A stretch of DNA of 64,000 nucleotides from Castor canadensis (taxonomy: Eukaryota > Chordata > Mammalia > Rodentia > Castoridae). The DNA lies in the NCBI RefSeq assembly GCF_047511655.1, contig NC_133389.1:151481973-151545972 (forward strand), given 5' to 3'. Below, one piece after another: positions 22,601-31,600 of this stretch (position 1 is the first letter of the stretch; each line of letters starts with the position of its first letter). Position numbers and translations under genes: made by a program. A model generated the notes under the pieces. That model made no database searches. It saw nothing but the letters and a program-made list of their open reading frames with translations, and had not been told where the DNA came from.

Positions 22601-25600
22601 TGCACTGTGGTTTTCTCCAAGCAAGGTTTTTGTTTGTTTGTTTCTTTTAGAGGTTTAGTTAGAGTTAAGAACTTTTTTGTTTCATGTAGCTACTATCTGT
22701 CCTTTTACTGGTGCCCACCCCTGGCTTCCTAACTTGCCCACCTCTCCTTATATCCGCCTGAGGTTTTATTTCTGGTTTGTAGGGATATGGGAAAGTTGTA
22801 CCTGTCAGCAATCCCCCAATGTGGTCCCTCTAATTTCTATCTAACTGTTTTGATATAGACAAATGAAGCATAAGCCTCAGTGCCTCATGTCTCTAGCCTT
22901 CATGACAGATTTACAGATTGATATCAACTTAAAATTTTAATAGTCTTGGCATGGTGGCACATGCCTATAATCCTAACTTTAGAGCTGGAGACGAGGAAGA
23001 TCAGAGTACCAGGTCAGCCTAGGCAAAAAGTTAGCAAGATCTTATCTCAACAAACAAGTCAAGATGGTGGGTATGTCTGAAATCCCTAGTGCACCAGAAG
23101 GTATCGGTAGGAGGATCACAGTTTGAGGTCAGCCTGGGCAAAAATGTGAGACCCTTTTGTGAAAATAACAAAGCATGACTCAAGTGGTACTTTACCTGCT
23201 TTGCAAGTACAAAGCCCTGAGTTCAAACCCCAATACTGCCAATTTTTAAATTTGTTATATGCTCTTCTATCTCTTGTGTATTTTCTTTAAGTATGAGTTT
23301 ATCAAAGGACTATCTGTTCTAAAGAAACTAAATTGATTTATTTAGGTTTCTTTCCTCTTTTCATTGGAATTATTTCTAATTTTATAGTAGAGTTACTCTT
23401 TGTGGTCTTTCATTCTCCCTGGACACTATTCACCTTTATTTATCTTTAGCCATGGGCTTATGATGATTTTTTTTTCTGCTCTTGAAAGTTCAGAGAAGAA
23501 AAAAAAAATGTTTAGTGAACATTTCTTCTACTACATAACTGATAGTTTCAAACTCCATCTCTTTATCCTGTGAAAGTAGTTAGCACAATTCCTAACACAT
23601 AGCAAAGTTATTTTCTCCTGTTCTTCCTAATAAGTTTATACCTATTTTGTTTTCATATTTGTAAAAAAAAAATGCAGGTTGATGAGCCAACCCTTTCCTG
23701 GTCACCTCCATCTACTAGAGCCAGTGAAGCGATACGTTCTACCAATGTGTCTCACTATGAACTGCAAGTGGAAATAGGTAATAATCCTGATTTCACATAA
23801 TTGACCTCTCATTGTTCAAAATGAAATTGATGACCAAAAAAAAAAAAGATTATTTCATGGGCAAGTGTCTGTTGTCACCTAAGCTTAAAACTGGATGTAC
23901 TGTTTTACAATGACTCTGTCAGTCATTGAATTAATTTTCAATTGGATTCAGTTAATTTTATGTCTATATCAAAACAGTGAGATAGACAGATTTTTATGAT
24001 TACTGTCTATAAATTTTACTTTTCCACTGAAATGCATTTAGAGAAGGAAGACACTAAATAAATACTATTTGTGTCTTTATTGTGGGAATCATCTTTTGTG
24101 AGTATAATTTATATTGGGTAGGAATTAAAATCAAATCATGTAAATCTTTTTAGTCACAGTACTTTAATCAAATTATTTTGGTGGTCCTAGAATTTGAACT
24201 TAGTGTCTCTCACTGGCTAGGCAGGCACTCTACCACTTGAGCAATACTTCAACCCTTTTTTTGCCTTAGTTATTTTTCAAGCAGGGTCTTGCATTTTTGA
24301 CTGGGGCCAGCTTCAGACCTCAGTCCTTCCATGTAAGGCCTCCCTCATAGCTGGGGTGACAGGTGTGCACCATCATATCCAACTTATTGATTGAGATGGG
24401 ATCTTGCTAACTTTTTGCTGGGCTGGCCTTGAACCATAATAATCCCAGTCTCCAGGATAATCCCAAGTAGCTGGGATTATAGGCATGACCAAATTATTTT
24501 CTAATTTAAAATTTTACTTGAAATCTTATTTGTAGTAGAAACTTTTCTTAGTTAAGTATGGATCAAGATGAGTATTTGTATATAGTGTTATATACATATA
24601 CATACAGAACATTCAGAACCATCAATTAAGCACTATATTTTGGAATACAAAGTTTAGTCACACACTTCTGGAGGTAATATAATCTCTGACAGGGTGAAAA
24701 CATGATAGTATTGTTTTAGGCACTAGAAGGTACAACAGTAGAGGTACATGCTAAGTGTTATGGGAACCTTTTTAAAACAACCTGTTGGGAATTTTGAGTA
24801 TGTGCAACATATGTGCCCCTTCTAGCTTAAAGAAGATTATTTCCCTAATGCAGTAGATGGGAGAAAAAATAGAACCTGCTAAGCTCTGATTTTAATCCGT
24901 CACCCAGAAATGGAGCAAAGAAAATGGAGCATCTAATCAGCTCCTCTTAGTGTCAAGAAAAATGACAAAAAGAAGCTGGCTCCCCCCAAATAAGGAAAAG
25001 TTTGCTGGATGTTCTTAGTTAGGGTTTTTGTTATAAATAGCAGAGACCAATCCTGACTAACTTAAAGCAAAAAATGAAATTTTGAACAATATTGTTAATT
25101 CATAGAATCGTTTGCTAGAGAAATAGGCTCAGAAGAAACCTTGAGAAACTGAGTGACAAGAGCCAGGACCATGAATTAGGAGTAGCCTGTCAGTGCACTG
25201 CCTATTTGGGTACTTCTACTACAAACATCGGGCCCCGCTACAGTGACTCCTTATGGCCTTTGCTTCTTTAACTCACTCACTACATCCTTCACTTGGCCAA
25301 GCGCAGGGCACATGCCAGGGTGAAGGAGACGAAGACAGAATAAGGATCTGACCTTTTCCAAAATAGCACCTTGTAGCAAATTCCCCAGAATTAGAAAGGC
25401 AGTTCAGATGGAGCCAATCTAAAAAAGAATGTTTACCTAAATAAGTGGCTACAGAAGAATGGCTAGAGAATGTCACATAGTTCCTCTGTGGGAACAAGGA
25501 GACAGTGGGCAGCTGTAGGAAATAAATGTAGAAAAGCACATTGAGAACACATTGAGAAAGACCTTTATATGATATATTTAGAAATTCAGACTGCTGACCC

Positions 25601-28600
25601 CCACATCTTACCTACTTTTTAAAGAATTTAAGGCAGAAGTTTGGAATGTATTCTCTCTGTGCTAGAGAGACATTGTTGCTAGCAATTATGTAATAACAGC
25701 ATCCAACAGGCATTATGCTGTATAATAAAAAGGTGCTTTCTTCCTTTAGCCCTCTCCCCCTTACCACTCCCATTTTGCAGATGAGGGTACTGTAGCTCTG
25801 AGATGATCATACAGCCTAGTCAATGATTTGAAATCAGACCTTTCTGACCATAGGGTCTAAGTGCTCAGCTGCCACACTGTAATACCTTCCTATTGATAAA
25901 ATGCCAAATTTAGAACTACTCTGAAACCAGTCTGGAAGATGTAACCAGAAGTATCATTCTCCTTACCTATGTCTTAAAGAAAATTTGTAGTGCCTATATT
26001 CCCTCACAGTGCCACCGAATCAAAAGTTCAGGGGAATGGGGCCCAGGCATAGGCATTTTAAAGTAGTTCCCTCAGTAATTCTGATGCTTTTCCTGGCTGA
26101 GAATTTAGGATGTAGCGAGGAATCCTGTGTTCAGGGAAAGAAGGACTTAAACTAAGGCAGAGCCATGTACACTGGCAAGGAGGAAATGTGTGAGATTAAC
26201 TTCATTTCAAAGGTAAAATGGACAAAAATTGGTCACTGATGAGAGAAGAATAGAACTAAGAGATTAGCTCCCAATAATAAGTGCCACTCCAGAGAAAGGA
26301 GGGATTTCATACTTAAAAACTGGCAACACCTTAGTATGGCATGGTTGGGCACACCTGTAATCCCAGGACTCAGGAGCTGAGGCAGAATTGTGAGTTCAAG
26401 GTGATTCTGGGCTATGTAGTGAGTTTGAGGACAACCTGGGCTACATAGCAGAGATCTTGTCTCAAAAAAACACAAACAAAAATCACCAACTACTGCCAAG
26501 TGTGCCAAGCAACAAAGCTCTTATACATTGTTTTTAGGAAAGCAAAATAGTTTAGCCACTTTTGGAAACAGTTCAGCAGGCTTCTTAAAGTTAAGTATAC
26601 ATTTACTACATGACCCAGCAATCACTCCCAGGTATTTGCCAAAGAGAAATGAAAACATGTATCTCATTGGACACCTGTGCAGGAATGGTTTAGGCAACTT
26701 TAGTTACCAGAAACTGAAGGCAACTCAAATATCCACCAACCTGTGAATAGATGAATATACATATAATGCATTATTATTCAGCAACAGGAAAAAAGCTAAC
26801 TGCTGAAAACATGGAACATGATGAATCTCAAAAGCATTATGCTGCATAAAAGAAGCTAAGCACAAAAGAATATCTCCTTTTTGATGCCATTTATACGACA
26901 GGCAGCAAGTAGATCAGCCAGGGACTGGAAGTCAGGATAGGAGACTGCTGAATAACATTCCATTGTTTGACTGTATCACAATTTGCTCATTAAGTCACAA
27001 TTTTAGCCATTACAATAGATATGCAATGGTAGGACATTGTTTTAATTTGCATTTCTCTATCTTGAGTATCTTTTTCATATGCTTATTGGCCATTCTTATA
27101 TTTTATTTTGTGGATTTCCTATTTGATCCTCTGCCTGATTTTTAAATTGTATTGCTTGTCATCTTAAGAATTGTAAGAGGGGTTGGAGATTTAGCTCAGT
27201 GGAAGAGCGCTTGCCTGGCAAGTGTAAGGCCCTGAGTTCGGTCCCCAGCACCGGAAAAAAAAGGAAAAAAAAAAAAAAAAGAGTTGTAAGAGTTCATTAT
27301 GTATTCTGGATGTAAGTCTTATCAGATAGAAGTATTGTTAATACTTTCAATCAATGGCTTGGCTTTTCATTTATTTTGTTACATTAAAAAATATAGAGAG
27401 AGAGCTTCCTGGTTAAAAAATTCAATTCATAGGTAAAATTTTAATAATCACAAAAGAAAGTACATTAATAAATAACAGGAAAAATATAGCAAGTGAACAA
27501 AATCTTCCTAACCTTCATAAAGGCTTATCAGGTCCCATGAGCCCCTGAACCTGTTTTGGGATCTGTGTAAGTACTCAAAAAACCCTAGAGAGTTCCTTCT
27601 TATTCTCTTCCACATGGCTCTGATCTCAGACATAAAGTCTGAGCAGCTCACTACCACCAGAAAAATGGGAGACCTGAGTATGTATGGGACATGGCCTCTC
27701 ATGCAGAAATTGTCCAACAGGTCACAAAACTTTTCTAGTGTACTTAAAGAAATTTCTTAGAGGCAGATTACCAGGAAGGAAAAGAGGGGACACCCTCCAT
27801 TAGGTCAGATTTTAAGTAAGGTCATGAAAGTGGCATAAGTCTGGTTACAAGGAGTTACTGTGAATACCTAGTAGCTAAGTGGGATGGAGGTCTGTACTTT
27901 GAACCTTAGAAAACAGCAGAGGACCAAGCAAAATCACCCAGGTATGGAATGCTCCACCTTCTGAGTCAGTTTCGACTGACCCTCACCTTCCTTTTAGACA
28001 CCTGAAAATGAGCTTGGGTTGAAACAGTTGGTAAGCCACATGTCTGAGTTCTGGACCATTGCTGCAGTGCTGCAGATGCTTAAGCCTTTTCATTTTGTTG
28101 ATAGTATGTTTTGAAGAACAGGAATTTTAAATTTTGAAGAAATACAATGTCGGGTTTTTTTTCTTTGGTTGCTGCCATGAATTTTATGTCTGATTACAGG
28201 AAGAGGATTTGACAACTTGACCTCTGTCCATCTTGCACGGCATACTCCTACAGGAACACTGGTAACTATAAAAATTACAAATCTGGAAAACTGCACTGAA
28301 GAACGGCTGAAAGCTTTACAGGTAATGATATGAAGAAAGTATAGATCTAAATTAATGTAGTGTCTGTTTGAGAAAATTCCATCTGTAAGAGTTTTTCTCC
28401 CAAAAATTGATAATTCTTTCTGTTAGGAAAAGGTAAATTTCTTTTTTTTGACTAACATTCAGTTACTGAATTAGAAAGAATACTTGGAAACCAGATCCAT
28501 TACCTGAAAGAACAAATGCATTCAGACTCCAGCAACTATTGTTAATTTCTTTGAATAGCATATTCAACATGCTAGTCTGGAAATTTGCAACATCCTATAG

Positions 28601-31600
28601 TCAGTCCAATCACAGTCATAGTGGGAAACTGAAAACACAGAAGCAAACAGTCTATTCCATCCAGGTAAGGAAAATTAACTTCTGAATTGATAAATTTTAA
28701 CAGAATTATATTTCAGGCATATTATGCCATTTTCTTGTCACTAATGATTTTTGATATAAAGGAGGAAAGAACTTTATTTTGATATGGTTCCAATTTTTAA
28801 ACTATTTCTATGTGCACATGTATATTGCACAGAAGAATAACTGGAAGTAACTTATTGACAGTGGTTCTGTCTGTGATATGTTGTACATGACTTTTTCCAC
28901 TTATTTTATGTGCTTTTAAACATTACAATAAGAAGAAAGAATAGTTACTAAGCATATCCCCTCTGGAGTCAGACTAAGTTCATATCCTCCCTTGACTTCT
29001 GTTATTAACTATGTGCTTGTGGACAAGTTTTCTAACATTTTTAAGTGCCTTCTTATAAAATGGGATTCATGGACTGGTGGTGTGGTTCAGATTGTAGAGC
29101 ACCTGCCTAGGAAGCTCAATGCCCTGAGTTCAAACCCCAGTACCACCACCAAAAAAATATATATATATATAAATAAACAAAATGGGACTCATAATATCAC
29201 ATACTTTGTGGAGTGGTTGTGAGATTTACAGAGATGAAAGCACTAAGAACACTGCAGAGCACTAGTATGTTCCCTTGAGTATCAGATACCAATATTGTCA
29301 TCAGCACAAGGGAAAAAGTTGTTTTCAAATGTCTTGTCTCTGTGTTCGTTCTAGAAAGCAGTGGTTCTATCCCACTTTTTCCGGCACCACAATATTACAA
29401 CTTACTGGACAGTTTTCACTGTTGGCAACTGGCTTTGGGTTATTTCTCCATTTATGGCCTATGGTAAGAAAACTGCTTTTAAATAAAATAACTCATTGTT
29501 TAGCCTGAATGCTTCCATTATAAAGATGAGCAGGGCCTTATGTTTATGATTAACTACTTTTAATTTATAAATTTAATGGCTGATTTTAGATTTAATTATA
29601 CATTTCTATGTATGGTTCATGTTGACTTTTTTAGTCTTCAGAAAAAAAGTAAAATGGGTATGATGATCATTGAAACCTCATCCCTAATTCTCTAAGAATC
29701 ACATGATTTTGGTCAGCTGCCTCTTCTTTTCGGTTTCCTTCCTCTCTAAATGGAGAGTAACTGTTATTCTACAGACAGAAATAGCTTTCCCACTTATGTA
29801 CATGGTCCCTGTAAACTGATTTCATCATATTGTAAGCATCTGTGTGTGCCCATTTCCCTCACTTGTGCTTCTCGAAGGGAGGTTCATTTATATTTCCTGG
29901 TTTGGAGTCCACAGGTACTCACATAGTACTTACTACAGTGCGGTGTTCAGTAAGCGTGCTGAATAATTAAGTAAATGGATTCCAAAGCTTTATCTTTAGA
30001 ATAGCCTTTGTGAACTATTTCTTGATTTTAAAAATTGCGTATCATATACATATAAAGTATCTATTTTTATTCACTAATATTGGAAAATTGTTAGTTTTCT
30101 TTTCTAATTGCTTAGAAAGTCATTAGAAAAAAAAAATTCCCCCGATGGTGCTGGGGATCAAACCCAGGGCATGAGCATGCTAGTACACACTTTACCTCTG
30201 AGCTATATCCCCAGTCAAAACAAAGTTTTCAAAAGCTCTTGAAGGAAAAATCACTTTTTGTTAGACTCCAAAAAAGTTACAGGTTGTGTTTATGGTTGAA
30301 AAGATCATCTATAGCATAGCTGAAAACAGAATCACTTTCAATGTTCACCTAAAGATTTCAAAGATATCTTTCAGGTTCAGCAAGTCAGCTCTTGAGAACA
30401 TACTTTCCTGAAGGAATGAGTGAACCCTTGATAAGAAACATTCTCTTTGGAGCAGTGCAAGGGTTGAACTATCTGCACCAAAATGGCTGTATTCATAGGT
30501 ATTTACTTAATGCATTTTATAAAATGAGTTTTAATGGCAAAAGTCTCTTAGAGAACTTTAAGGAACAGTTAAGAAATTTATAAATGAAAGTTGAGGAAGA
30601 GGCCAGTAGACAGAGTGGATGCTTGTCTTTAATGTCCACTCACCAAAATGTTGAGATCACAGCATCTGTGCCAAGTACTGTACTTGGTACTGAGATGGAC
30701 TCCTTGCCCTCATGGAACTCACAGTCTCCAACTTAGGTGGGATATAAGGACCTATATATTCAGGATTGTCTGCTGTAGGGAAGGGGACCCTACATAGTTT
30801 TTGTTTGTTTTTTTTTAAACAGAGTTTCTTTATTTGCTTTCAAGCTTATATCATGCACAAATTATAATTAATCCTTTCTTGGTTTCTTAAATATTTTGTA
30901 GCATCTTGAGATTATAATGCTAAATGTTAATTCTCTTGTTACCAGACTGCAGTTGCAGAAGTAATTTGCTGAAATGTGAAAAGCAGTAATACATTGGGAC
31001 TTTGTTCACTTCTTAATTAAGTTAATATTAAATAAACTTACTTTCTTATTGTTTGTTTCAGTTTCCTTAAAGTTTTTTGTTTTGCTATTTGTATGTTAGC
31101 AGCATTCTGCTTAGCTGAGAACTTCAAACCAACTTCTAATTAACTGAAGTTTTCTTAACCTTACCAGACTATTGACTGTCCTGCTCTGTTGGTGTCCAAA
31201 TTTAGAGTTTTGGATGAAAGATAAGCCTCTTTAATATCCGACATTAAAAGGAAAATTCTAAATGACGTATCTTTATAAATGGTGTTATACCATGAGAGGC
31301 TTTTATTGGACAATATTGCATTTAACTTTAAAATATAACCTTATTCTTCAAATATTACTCAGTTTTTAGGCTTCTTAGATGTCTTTGCAATGGCATCCTA
31401 AAATAGCGAAATGTGATTGTTGTTTGAAAAAAATTACCAATTCTAAACAGGTAGCTTTCACTTACATCTTCCCTTCACCTGGTGCTATATTAAGTAGCTA
31501 AAATAATTCCTTAATTCCCTGAACATTTCCTGTATTTTTCACAGTGCAATACATTGCTATTTTATAAAGAGTATTTAATTTCTAAGCGAATACATGGATT

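Noticed and set aside
27180..27255. Possible tRNA-Ala gene
   Set aside because: A and B boxes are present, but the A-tail, flanking direct repeat and ID consensus show a SINE, not a functional tRNA.
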